64,000 bases of DNA, from assembly GCA_036555325.1 (NCBI GenBank), contig DATBLQ010000028.1, positions 1 through 64,000 on the forward strand, given 5' to 3'. Positions 7,953 through 16,120 of this stretch are shown here, in pieces. This DNA is from DATBLQ01 sp036555325. GTDB lineage: Bacteria; Pseudomonadota; Alphaproteobacteria; Rhizobiales; Aestuariivirgaceae. The notes below the pieces were generated by a model. It was not told where the DNA came from and ran no database searches. It saw only the letters and a program-made list of their open reading frames with translations. Position 1 is the first letter of the stretch; every line of letters starts with the position of its first letter. The translations under genes and the position numbers were made by a program.

Positions 7953-9194
7953 ATGTCAAGACTCAAGATTTGTATGGCGCTGTTGTCGTTAAGCAGCATA
8001 TTGGCCGGTTCTGCGGCAGCTGGCCCGAGCCTCCTCTTCGAACCACTTACGGGAAAGGTGATTTCGCAGGACCGCGCAGGAGCGGCGTGGTATCCGGCAT
8101 CGCTCACCAAGCTCATGACGGCGTATCTGACATTTCAAGCAATGCGCGAGGGACGGCTGAAGCTCGACCAGCAAATTCCGGTTTCCTTCCTGGCTGCAAT
8201 GCAGCCACCAAGTAAGATGGGTGTCGGGGCGGGAAGCAGCGTTACGGTCGATTTCGCCTTGCAGGCACTTTTGATCTGGTCGGCAAATGATATGGCGGTC
8301 GTGCTTGCCGAGGCGGTGGGGGGCAATCTGCCGACATTCATCGTCGCAATGAACAAGACGGCGCAGCGGATCGGCATGACGGGGACGCGCTTTCTCAACC
8401 CGAGCGGGCTGCATGATGTCAATCATTTTTCAACCGCTCGCGACCTCGCGCTGCTGGCAAGGTCGGTCTACTTAGAATTCCCGCAGCACCGGCATTATTT
8501 CAGCCAGGACTATGTGGCGGTCGGCAAACGGAAGCTGCTCAACCGAAATGGACTGCTCAGGCAAATGCAGGCGGCAGACGGAATGAAAACCGGATTCGTT
8601 TGTCCGGCAGGATTCAACCTAGTGGCTACGGCATCGATTGAGGGAAAGAGGCTGATGGCCATTTTGCTTGGAGCTTCGAGTGGGAAGAACCGCGCCGACT
8701 GGGCGGAAAATCTTCTGACGTCAGGTGCTGCAATCGCGCCCGGGCCGACTACGGTGCGAGAATTACGAAACGATGTGGTCTTCGACGGTCAGCCCCCCGA
8801 TCTCAGCGCGCAGGTTTGTCATGGACGGCGCGGAATAGCGCTCGCTGCGGCAACCTCGCTTAAAGGATACGGGACGTCACTGGGAGAATTTTCCGGAAGA
8901 GACGGGGCGGTGAAGGTGTTGAGAATCTGGTCGGACTCGGGGGATGCTCACATGGAAGGTGCGGCAAAGGGAATCGTACGATTGCCGAAAGGTCGTGGGT
9001 ATCTGGCTATGGTTTGGGACCTTGATGAGGAAGGTGCCCGATCGCTTTGCGACTTTCTCAATGAACGGCACGCATTCTGCCAAGTCATGCCTCCTGAGAG
9101 CCTCAAGCAGATGGCCGAACAGGCGCGACTTGATGCAGCGTCCGCAAAGACGAAGAAGCGCCCCAAGAGCAAGAGGAAAAAGAAAAAAACCTAA
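7953..9194 (+). CDS. D-alanyl-D-alanine carboxypeptidase (penicillin-binding protein 5/6 family)
   Basis: A serine-type peptidase S11 that trims the terminal D-Ala from peptidoglycan stem peptides in the periplasm. Numbered from the ATG at 7953, the signal peptide covers about 1-23, the nucleophile motif SLTK is 50-53, SAN is 110-112 and KTG is 212-214. The 413-residue length fits the family. An in-frame ATG at 7872 would add 27 residues ahead of the signal peptide, so the later start is preferred. The C-terminus ends in a strongly basic tail (KTKKRPKSKRKKKKT) in place of the usual amphipathic membrane anchor, possibly binding acidic wall or membrane lipid. Confidence 0.9.
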   Translation: MSRLKICMALLSLSSILAGSAAAGPSLLFEPLTGKVISQDRAGAAWYPASLTKLMTAYLTFQAMREGRLKLDQQIPVSFLAAMQPPSKMGVGAGSSVTVDFALQALLIWSANDMAVVLAEAVGGNLPTFIVAMNKTAQRIGMTGTRFLNPSGLHDVNHFSTARDLALLARSVYLEFPQHRHYFSQDYVAVGKRKLLNRNGLLRQMQAADGMKTGFVCPAGFNLVATASIEGKRLMAILLGASSGKNRADWAENLLTSGAAIAPGPTTVRELRNDVVFDGQPPDLSAQVCHGRRGIALAAATSLKGYGTSLGEFSGRDGAVKVLRIWSDSGDAHMEGAAKGIVRLPKGRGYLAMVWDLDEEGARSLCDFLNERHAFCQVMPPESLKQMAEQARLDAASAKTKKRPKSKRKKKKT

Positions 9195-9229
9195 GGGCAG
9201 GAGCGGAGTGCTATTTCCCCGAGGCGATG

Positions 9230-9475
9230 TCAATCGCCGGGTGGAGCTTTCTTGCGAATGAGAAAGACGAGGCGCCCCTCGATCGAAGCCGAGTTCACCA
9301 ACTCGTGCCCCTGCTCGGTGCAGAAGTGCGCCACATCAATCGGCGCTGCCGGATCGGTGGCAATCAGGCGCAGGGTTGCGCCTGGGTCCATGGACTTAAG
9401 GCGCTTTGCCGCTTTGAGCACCGGCAAGGGACATTGGTAGCCGGAAACGTCAAGTTCCTCGTCGGCATCGGTCAT
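9230..9475 (-). CDS. tusA: TusA-family sulfur carrier protein
   Basis: An 81-residue protein with the family signature CPLPVLKAAKRL, whose cysteine at residue 15 carries persulfide sulfur. TusA-like proteins relay sulfur from cysteine desulfurase to tRNA thiolation, molybdenum cofactor or sulfur-oxidation partners; several paralogues exist and sequence alone does not separate them. It is divergent from the formate dehydrogenase operon, whose FdhD protein also handles persulfide for the molybdenum cofactor, so a role in sulfur supply to that enzyme is a reasonable inference. The intergenic region carries a palindrome (9497-9519) that could control both sides. Confidence 0.85.
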   Translation of the reverse strand: MTDADEELDVSGYQCPLPVLKAAKRLKSMDPGATLRLIATDPAAPIDVAHFCTEQGHELVNSASIEGRLVFLIRKKAPPGD

Positions 9476-9496
9476 TTCACATCCAGGTTCTCAAAG

Positions 9497-9519
9497 GGCA
9501 TGCATCGGCCGAGCATGCC
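9497..9519. promoter_or_regulatory. Candidate operator palindrome between tusA and fdsGB
   Basis: GGCATGC (9497-9503) and GCATGCC (9513-9519) are perfect inverted repeats around a 9-bp spacer that itself contains the palindrome TCGGCCGA (9505-9512). The site lies 22 bp from the tusA start and upstream of the fds promoter candidate, the usual place for a shared operator. The regulator is unknown. Confidence 0.45.
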
Positions 9520-9529
9520 GATTGCGGTA

Positions 9530-9558
9530 TCGCCAAGGAACAGGGGAGGCAGTATACT
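9530..9558 (+). promoter_or_regulatory. Candidate sigma-70-type promoter of the fds-mob-moeA operon
   Basis: TCGCCA (9530-9535, four of six matches to TTGACA), a 17-bp spacer and TATACT (9553-9558) form a plausible promoter. Transcription would start near 9565, leaving a leader of about 44 nt that holds the ATTGG repeats. Confidence 0.4.
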
Positions 9559-9573
9559 GTCAAGCGGTCAATA

Positions 9574-9598
9574 ATTGGGCGAAATTGGTCTTGATTGG
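9574..9598 (+). repeat. Three ATTGG direct repeats at exact 10-bp spacing
   Basis: ATTGG occurs at 9574-9578, 9584-9588 and 9594-9598, the last two continuing as ATTGGTC. The 10-bp period places them on one face of the helix. They end 10 bp before the fdsGB start codon and take the place of an obvious Shine-Dalgarno sequence. They may be a protein-binding iteron array or a leader RNA element. Confidence 0.5.
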
Positions 9599-9608
9599 TC
9601 ACGATGGT

Positions 9609-11321
9609 ATGAGCGCACCTGAAAACAACAGAGCAGGCAAACCGGTCCGTCCGGGGGTGGATTTCGGCAAGCGGCGGGCACGCTCGACCCCGAAGGGACG
9701 GCAGATTGAGCCGCAGGCCTTGAAAGACATCCGCCGCCTATTGGGCGAATCGCCCCGCCGACGGGATTTGCTCATTGAGTATCTGCATCTCATTCAAGAC
9801 AAATACGGTCACATTCAGGCCAAACATCTTGCGGCGCTTGCCCATGAAATGAAGCTGCCGATGGCGGAAGTCTATGAAGTGGCAACCTTCTATCATCATT
9901 TCGATGTGGTGAAAGAGGGCGAAACGATGCCGCCTGAAATTACGATCAGAGTTTGCGATTCACTGTCCTGTGAACTCACCGGGGCGAAGGAGCTTATCGA
10001 GACGTTGCGGGCAAAGGCACCGAAATATGTGCGGGTCGCGCATGCGCCGTGCATGGGCCGATGCCATTGCGCTCCTGCCGCGGCAGTCGGCAAGAACTAT
10101 GTCGATCGGGCGGAGGTTTCCCTGCTGCTGAATCTGGCAAAGAACCGAAAGCTGAAGCCGGAAAAGCCCAAATACCCATCTCTCGCACAAACCATGAGGA
10201 ACGGAGGGTATGAGGCGCTCGCGGCATTGCGCAAGGGCGCAAAGAGCGTCGATGAGGTGATAGGGATATTCAGCGAGGCGGGACTGAGGGGACTTGGCGG
10301 AGCAGGATTTCCGTCGGGGAAAAAATGGGAGTTCGTTCGCGCCGGCGAACAGCCGCGCTATGTGTGCATCAACGGCGATGAGGGCGAGCCTGGTACTTTC
10401 AAGGACAAGCACTATCTCGAAAACAACCCGCACCAGTTCCTGGAGGGTGTTCTCGTTGCGGCATGGGGTGTGGAGGCGAAAGGCGTCTATGTGTATCTGC
10501 GGGATGAATATCCTGCGGCTCGTCAGGTGTTGCGCAGAGAGATTGCAGCGATCGAGCGGGAAGGCATAGCGCCGCGCGGCTATATCCAGCTGCGCCGTGG
10601 TGCGGGCGCCTATATCTGCGGCGAAGAGTCGGCGATGATAGAGTCGATCGAGGGAAAGCGCGGGTTTCCGCGTCATCGTCCCCCCTATGTGGCTCAAGTC
10701 GGATTGTTCGGACGCCCGACGCTCGTCCACAATGTCGAGACGGTTTATTGGATGCCGGAAATCCTGAGGAAGGGGGCAGAGTGGTTCGCGCGGCAGGGCA
10801 AGCCCGGCCACAAGGGAGTGAGGTCCTATTCGGTGTCGGGGCGGGTAAAGCGGCCAGGTGTCGTGATCGCGCCGGCCGGCTCGACCGCGAATGAGCTGAT
10901 CGCGCTGTGCGGCGGCATGGCGGAAGGCCACCGGTTGAAGGGCTACCTTCCCGGCGGAGCATCGGGTGGAATCCTGCCGGCATCGATGGCCAATCTGCCG
11001 CTCGATTTCGGGCAACTCGAAAAACATGGTGCATTCGTCGGCTCGCATGCGGTGGTGGTGCTGTCGCATCGCGACGACATGCGAGAGGTGACGGTCAATC
11101 TTCTCAAGTTTTTTGCCGATGAGTCCTGTGGGCAGTGTACCCCATGCCGGGTCGGCTGCGAGAAAGCGGTAAAGCTAACCGGGGAACGGACGTGGGATAA
11201 GGCGCTGCTCGCCGAACTCGCGCAGGTCATGGCGGATGCCTCGATCTGTGGGCTCGGCCAGGCGGCCCCAAATCCGATCCGCGCGGTGATGAAGTTCTTT
11301 CCCGAGGACGTGGCAGGATGA
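9609..11321 (+). CDS. fdsB: NAD-dependent formate dehydrogenase beta subunit, fused FdsG-FdsB
   Basis: A 570-residue fusion of a NuoE-like and a NuoF-like domain that passes electrons from the alpha subunit to NAD+. The N-terminal part has the [2Fe-2S] ligands C116, C121, C148 and C152. The C-terminal part has the FMN/NADH sites GLGGAGFPSGKKW (about 228-240), GDEGEPGTF (257-265) and GAGAYICGEES (near 332-342), and the [4Fe-4S] ligands C507, C510, C513 and C548. The fusion and length resemble the beta subunit of Methylobacterium extorquens FDH1. That length argues for the ATG at 9609 over an in-frame upstream ATG at 9522, although no strong ribosome site precedes it. It overlaps fdsA by four bases (ATGA). 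Confidence 0.93.
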   Translation: MSAPENNRAGKPVRPGVDFGKRRARSTPKGRQIEPQALKDIRRLLGESPRRRDLLIEYLHLIQDKYGHIQAKHLAALAHEMKLPMAEVYEVATFYHHFDVVKEGETMPPEITIRVCDSLSCELTGAKELIETLRAKAPKYVRVAHAPCMGRCHCAPAAAVGKNYVDRAEVSLLLNLAKNRKLKPEKPKYPSLAQTMRNGGYEALAALRKGAKSVDEVIGIFSEAGLRGLGGAGFPSGKKWEFVRAGEQPRYVCINGDEGEPGTFKDKHYLENNPHQFLEGVLVAAWGVEAKGVYVYLRDEYPAARQVLRREIAAIEREGIAPRGYIQLRRGAGAYICGEESAMIESIEGKRGFPRHRPPYVAQVGLFGRPTLVHNVETVYWMPEILRKGAEWFARQGKPGHKGVRSYSVSGRVKRPGVVIAPAGSTANELIALCGGMAEGHRLKGYLPGGASGGILPASMANLPLDFGQLEKHGAFVGSHAVVVLSHRDDMREVTVNLLKFFADESCGQCTPCRVGCEKAVKLTGERTWDKALLAELAQVMADASICGLGQAAPNPIRAVMKFFPEDVAG

Positions 11322-14086
11322 ACGAACCGATCAAATTTACGCTCGATGGGAATGAAGTTGAGGCGCAGCCACATGAAACGATCTGGCAAGTGGCAAAGCG
11401 CAAGGGAATCAGTATTCCGCATCTCTGCTGGAAGGATGCGCCTGGGTACCGGGCGGATGGAAATTGCCGTGCGTGCATGGTCGAGGTCGAGGGCGAGCGG
11501 ACGCTGGCTGCATCGTGCATACGCAAACCGACACAAGGGATGAAGGTTTCAACCGCGACGCAAAGAGCGAAAGCGGCGCGCGGACTGGTTATGGAGCTCC
11601 TGATCACCGACCAGCCAACGCGTGGAGGAGCACATGATGCGGTGTCGCCGTTCTGGACATGGGCACAAGTGATGGGTGTGGAGATCTCGCGCTTTCCCAA
11701 GGACGGCAATCCGCCGGCTGACCTTTCGCACCCAGCAATGGCGGTTAATCTCGATGCCTGCATCCATTGCAATCTCTGTGTGCGAGCCTGTCGCGAGGTG
11801 CAGGTGAACGATGTCATCGGCATGGCTTATCGCGGACCACAGGAGAAGGTGGTTTTCGATTTCGACGATCCGATGGGAGCGTCGACCTGCGTGGCATGCG
11901 GGGAATGCGTGCAGGCCTGCCCAACAGGCGCGCTGATGCCCAAGTCGATCGTCAATGAAGCGGGACGAGGCGCCAGGACAGCTTCCAGGGAAGTTCATTC
12001 CGTATGTCCCTATTGTGGTGTTGGTTGCCAGATCACGTACAAGATCCGAGACGAACGGATCGCCTGGGTCGAGGGGCGCGATGGACCGGCCAATGAAAAC
12101 CGCTTGTGCGTCAAAGGACGCTTCGGCTTCGACTATGTGAGCAATCCCGAAAGGCTGACCAAGCCGCTGATCAGAAAAGCGGGTTCAGCAAAGGGAATGA
12201 ACATGGACCCGCGCAATCCTTTGACGCATTTCCGCGAAGCGAGTTGGGAAGAGGCCCTCAATGCCGCAGCGGAGGGACTCAAAAGGATTCGCGACCAGCA
12301 CGGAAAGTCGTCGCTTGCGGGGTTTGGCTCGGCAAAATGCTCGAACGAGGAGGCCTATCTTTTTCAAAAGCTTGTACGCACCGGATTCGGCTCGAACAAT
12401 GTAGACCACTGCACGCGGCTCTGCCATGCCTCATCCGTTGCGGCGCTGATGGAAACAATCGGATCGGGAGCGGTGACGGCACCTTTCACGGCAGTAGCAG
12501 ACTCAGATGTCATCATCGTGATCGGAGCAAACCCGACCGAGAACCACCCTGTAGCGGCGACCTATTTCAAGCAGGCCGCAAGAAGGGGCGCGACGCTAAT
12601 CGTAATGGATCCCCGAGGACAGGCCCTGGCGCGACATGCCACGCATATGCTGCAGTTCAGAAACGGGACCGATGTGCCGCTGCTCAATGCGATGATGAAT
12701 GTCATCGTCAGCGAGGGACTATATGACCGGCAATACGTACAGGCGCACACGGAAGGATTTGATAAGCTCAAAGAACATCTGGTGAAATTCACCCCTGAGT
12801 CCATGGCGCCGGTCTGCGGCATCGAATCCGACGTGATCCGCAGGGTGGCGCGCACCTATGCCCAGGCAAAAGCGGCGATCATCTTCTGGGGCATGGGCAT
12901 CTCGCAGCATGTTCACGGTACCGACAATGCCCGCTGTCTGATTTCGCTGGCGTTGATGTGCGGCCAGGTTGGACGGGAGGGCACCGGGCTGCATCCGCTC
13001 AGAGGGCAGAACAACGTTCAAGGCGCATCGGATGCCGGTCTCATACCCATGGTATTTCCGGATTACGCACGAGTGGGAGTTGAGGAAAACCGCGCCAAAT
13101 TCGAAAAACTGTGGGGTGTCGAACTGGATCCCAAACCAGGTTTGACGGTGGTAGAGATCGTCGACGCCATCCACCGGAGCGAGATAAAGGGCATGTACAT
13201 CATGGGAGAGAACCCGGCGATGTCTGACCCTGACGTCAGCCATGCACGGGCGGCGCTTGAAATGCTCGACCATCTCGTCGTGCAAGATATTTTTCTCACC
13301 GAGACGGCGATGTATGCGGATATCGTGTTGCCGGCGAGCGCATGGCCGGAGAAGAACGGCACCGTATCGAATACCAATCGCACCGTACAGATGGGACGCA
13401 AAGCGCTCGACCCTCCAGGTGAGGCGAAACCCGATTGGTGGATTACGATCGAAATTGCCAGGCGGATTGGTCTGCCGTGGACGTACAGCGGGCCTGCTGA
13501 TGTCTTTGCGGAAATGAAACTCGCCATGCCCTCGCTCGACAATATCAGCTGGGACCGGCTGATGAGGGAATCGGCGGTAACATATCCTTGCCCGTCGCCG
13601 GAGCATCCTGGTCTTGACATCGTGTTCTCGGACGGCTTTCCGACAGCAGATGGGCTCGGCAAGTTCGTAGCCGCGGATGTGATTCCACCAGACGAGCTGC
13701 CCGACCGGGAGTATCCCTATATTTTGTCAACCGGGCGACAGCTTGAACACTGGCATACGGGCGCGATGACAAGGCGGGCAGCAAACCTCGATGCCATCGA
13801 ACCTTCACCCACGGCCCAGCTCAACCCTCTTACGATAGCGCGACTGGGGCTAAAGCCTGGGGACACAGTGCGGGTGACATCGCGGCGCGGAACGGTGGAA
13901 CTGCAGGCGCGGGCGGATTCGGCAGTTCCAGAGAGTGTGGTGTTCATTCCCTTTGCCTATGTGGAGGCGGCAGCGAACCTTCTCACTAATCCCAAGCTCG
14001 ACCCGTTCGGAAAAATTCCGGAATACAAATATTGCGCGGTAAAACTCGAGCCGGTGAAGAGCCCTGAGCTCGCTGCGGCGGAATGA
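11318..14086 (+). CDS. fdsA: Molybdenum/tungsten formate dehydrogenase alpha subunit
   Basis: A 922-residue catalytic subunit that oxidises formate to CO2 at a bis-MGD cofactor. The N-terminal NuoG-like [2Fe-2S] site uses C37, C50, C53 and C67. Two ferredoxin-type clusters follow (C148-IHCNLCVRAC region and C191-VACGECVQAC region), then the proximal cluster C230, C233, C237 and C264. The metal ligand is C369 in HCTRLCHAS, followed by H370; this aligns with selenocysteine in E. coli FdhF, so this is a cysteine enzyme. It is the second gene of the operon, overlaps fdsGB by ATGA and is followed after 30 bp by fdhD. Whether the metal is Mo or W cannot be told. Confidence 0.95.
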   Translation: MNEPIKFTLDGNEVEAQPHETIWQVAKRKGISIPHLCWKDAPGYRADGNCRACMVEVEGERTLAASCIRKPTQGMKVSTATQRAKAARGLVMELLITDQPTRGGAHDAVSPFWTWAQVMGVEISRFPKDGNPPADLSHPAMAVNLDACIHCNLCVRACREVQVNDVIGMAYRGPQEKVVFDFDDPMGASTCVACGECVQACPTGALMPKSIVNEAGRGARTASREVHSVCPYCGVGCQITYKIRDERIAWVEGRDGPANENRLCVKGRFGFDYVSNPERLTKPLIRKAGSAKGMNMDPRNPLTHFREASWEEALNAAAEGLKRIRDQHGKSSLAGFGSAKCSNEEAYLFQKLVRTGFGSNNVDHCTRLCHASSVAALMETIGSGAVTAPFTAVADSDVIIVIGANPTENHPVAATYFKQAARRGATLIVMDPRGQALARHATHMLQFRNGTDVPLLNAMMNVIVSEGLYDRQYVQAHTEGFDKLKEHLVKFTPESMAPVCGIESDVIRRVARTYAQAKAAIIFWGMGISQHVHGTDNARCLISLALMCGQVGREGTGLHPLRGQNNVQGASDAGLIPMVFPDYARVGVEENRAKFEKLWGVELDPKPGLTVVEIVDAIHRSEIKGMYIMGENPAMSDPDVSHARAALEMLDHLVVQDIFLTETAMYADIVLPASAWPEKNGTVSNTNRTVQMGRKALDPPGEAKPDWWITIEIARRIGLPWTYSGPADVFAEMKLAMPSLDNISWDRLMRESAVTYPCPSPEHPGLDIVFSDGFPTADGLGKFVAADVIPPDELPDREYPYILSTGRQLEHWHTGAMTRRAANLDAIEPSPTAQLNPLTIARLGLKPGDTVRVTSRRGTVELQARADSAVPESVVFIPFAYVEAAANLLTNPKLDPFGKIPEYKYCAVKLEPVKSPELAAAE

Positions 14087-14116
14087 TGCGGTTTCGCACG
14101 AGATGACGAACTCGAA

Positions 14117-15007
14117 ATGCTGAAGATATCTACTCGAGATTTCTTAGTGGCGCCGGATCCCGAAGACCCTCGCCTATTTAGGCCTGTACCCGGGATCGAT
14201 CAGGAAGGCAGACGAATCGAGCAGTTCGTGGTGACCGAGCGACCCCTGACCATCTATCTCAATCGGCAGGAAATCGTGACAGCCATGACCATCGGCGATC
14301 ATCCCGACTGGCTCGCGATCGGCTACCTCGCCAACCAGGGCATGATTGAGAAAGGCGATGAGATCAATGGCATCGACTACGACGACGATCTAGGCGTGGT
14401 GGTGGTTAGAACGCCGAAACAGACTGATTTTGAAAACAAGTTGAAGAAACGCACCCAGACGTCGGGGTGTGCACAGGGGACGATGTTCGGCGACCTCATG
14501 GAGAATTTTGCCCGGATCGAGCTGTCGAAAACGGCGACCATCAGGACAAGCTGGCTCTACCGGCTGATGAAAACCATCAATATGACCCCGTCGCTCTATC
14601 TCAAAGCCGGTGCGATCCACGGCTGCGTGCTGGCCCAGGAGGACCGGGTGCTCGTGTATTTGGAGGATGTGGGCAGGCACAATGCGGCGGATAAGATCGC
14701 GGGGTGGATGTTTCTCAACCGCACAGAGGCAAGCGACAAGATCTTTTATACCACGGGCAGGCTGACCTCGGAGATGGTGATCAAATGCGTCCAGATGGGC
14801 ATTCCCATTCTGGCGTCACGATCGGGTTTCACGGCTTCGGGAGTTGAGCTTGCAAGAGAGGCGAATCTGACACTGATCGGCCGAGCGCGCGGCAAGCGAT
14901 TCATCGCGCTGGCCGGAGAGGAGCGCATCGTTTTCGATGCCGATCCGCTCGCCATCGAGGAAGAAGAGCGCAGGTATCTGCGCAAGGCGGCGGGCAGCGA
15001 TGACTGA
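14117..15007 (+). CDS. fdhD: FdhD-family sulfurtransferase for formate dehydrogenase
   Basis: A 296-residue protein (FdsC in some operons) that passes sulfur from cysteine desulfurase to the molybdenum cofactor and is needed for formate dehydrogenase activity. The conserved cysteine is C118 in TSGCAQGT. E. coli FdhD has a CxxC there; here the second position is glycine, so only one cysteine remains in the loop. The later conserved segments GCVLAQED, EDVGRHNAADK and SEMVIKCVQMGIP are present. It overlaps mobA by 8 bases. Its position directly after fdsA supports dedication to this enzyme. Confidence 0.93.
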   Translation: MLKISTRDFLVAPDPEDPRLFRPVPGIDQEGRRIEQFVVTERPLTIYLNRQEIVTAMTIGDHPDWLAIGYLANQGMIEKGDEINGIDYDDDLGVVVVRTPKQTDFENKLKKRTQTSGCAQGTMFGDLMENFARIELSKTATIRTSWLYRLMKTINMTPSLYLKAGAIHGCVLAQEDRVLVYLEDVGRHNAADKIAGWMFLNRTEASDKIFYTTGRLTSEMVIKCVQMGIPILASRSGFTASGVELAREANLTLIGRARGKRFIALAGEERIVFDADPLAIEEEERRYLRKAAGSDD

Positions 15008-15614
15008 AGCGATTGCCGGTGTGATCCTGGCGGGAGGCCTTGCCAGTCGAATGGGTGGAGGCGATAAGGGATTCATTCGTATTGGCGGCAAGCCGATTCT
15101 CGATCACGTGATCGCCAGACTCAAACCTCAGACAGAGGCTTTGGCGATCAATGCCAATGGCGATGCCTCCCGCTTTCAAGCTTACGGGTTGCCGGTGTTG
15201 CCAGACACGATCCCAGGATCGGTCGGACCCTTGGCGGGCGTGCTGGCCGGACTTGAATGGGCGGCAAATCTTGGCTTTGACTTCATCGTCACGGCAGCGA
15301 CGGACACGCCGTTCTTTCCGCGAGACCTCGTGGTGAAGCTCAAGAGCAGCATGAGGGACAGCAATGCCGAGCTGGCAGTGGCAGCCTACGACACGCAGCA
15401 TCATCCAGTGTTCGGACTGTGGCCCGTGGCCCTGCGCGAGGATCTGCGCAGGGCCATCGCCGAAGAAGGCATCCGCAAGGTCGATGAATGGACTGCGCGC
15501 CACAGGCTCGCGGTAGCTCAATTCGGACCCAAGGCGTATGATCCCTTCTTCAATGCCAATAGGCCCGAAGATCTCAACGAGGCCGCAGCCATCTTGAGCA
15601 GATACGCGCCGTGA
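15000..15614 (+). CDS. mobA: Molybdenum cofactor guanylyltransferase MobA
   Basis: A 204-residue nucleotidyltransferase that links GMP to molybdopterin to make the MGD and bis-MGD cofactor used by FdsA. The GTP-binding signature LAGGLASRMGGGDKGF is near residues 9-24, and the metal-binding TAATDTPFFP is in the middle. The start ATG at 15000 overlaps the end of fdhD by 8 bases; an upstream in-frame ATG at 14937 lies deep inside fdhD and would add residues with no family resemblance. It overlaps mobB by four bases (GTGA), which implies translational coupling. Confidence 0.93.
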   Translation: MTEAIAGVILAGGLASRMGGGDKGFIRIGGKPILDHVIARLKPQTEALAINANGDASRFQAYGLPVLPDTIPGSVGPLAGVLAGLEWAANLGFDFIVTAATDTPFFPRDLVVKLKSSMRDSNAELAVAAYDTQHHPVFGLWPVALREDLRRAIAEEGIRKVDEWTARHRLAVAQFGPKAYDPFFNANRPEDLNEAAAILSRYAP

Positions 15615-16120
15615 CACCGAAGCTGCTTGGCATTGCCGGGTTCAAGAATGCCGGCAAAACAACGCTGACCGAACGGCTGGTGAGAGAATTGACCCAACGC
15701 AACTACCGGATTTCGACGATCAAGCACGCCCATCACGGTTTCGATATTGATCATGAAGGCCGCGACAGCTGGCGCCACCGCCAGGCGGGAGCAAGCGAAG
15801 TGGCAGTTGTATCAATGAAGCGTTGGGCGCTGGTGCATGAACTCAGAGGAGAGGCCGAGCCTTTGCTTGCCGAAGTCCTCGCAAAGTTTTCGCCGTGCGA
15901 CCTCGTGATAACGGAGGGTTATAAATCAGAAAGCCATGTGAAGATTGAAGTCCGCAATACCGCACTCCACCATCCGGAACTTGCCGGTGCGGATAAGACG
16001 GTGATCGCAATCGCTGCGAATGGAACGGTTAAGAATGCGCCGGTTCCGGTGTTTGACCGCGAAGACGTCTCGGCGATCGCAGATTTCATCGTTGAACGCC
16101 TGGGACTTTCGCCGCGATGA
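15611..16120 (+). CDS. mobB: Molybdopterin-guanine dinucleotide biosynthesis protein MobB
   Basis: A 169-residue P-loop GTPase. The Walker A motif GFKNAGKTT is at about residues 9-17, and KHAHHGFDIDHEGRDSWRHRQAGA is the typical second segment. MobB binds GTP and assists MobA; it is not strictly essential in E. coli. It starts with GTG inside the mobA stop (GTGA) and ends inside the moeA start (ATGA), so it sits in a chain of coupled genes. Confidence 0.92.
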   Translation: MTPKLLGIAGFKNAGKTTLTERLVRELTQRNYRISTIKHAHHGFDIDHEGRDSWRHRQAGASEVAVVSMKRWALVHELRGEAEPLLAEVLAKFSPCDLVITEGYKSESHVKIEVRNTALHHPELAGADKTVIAIAANGTVKNAPVPVFDREDVSAIADFIVERLGLSPR

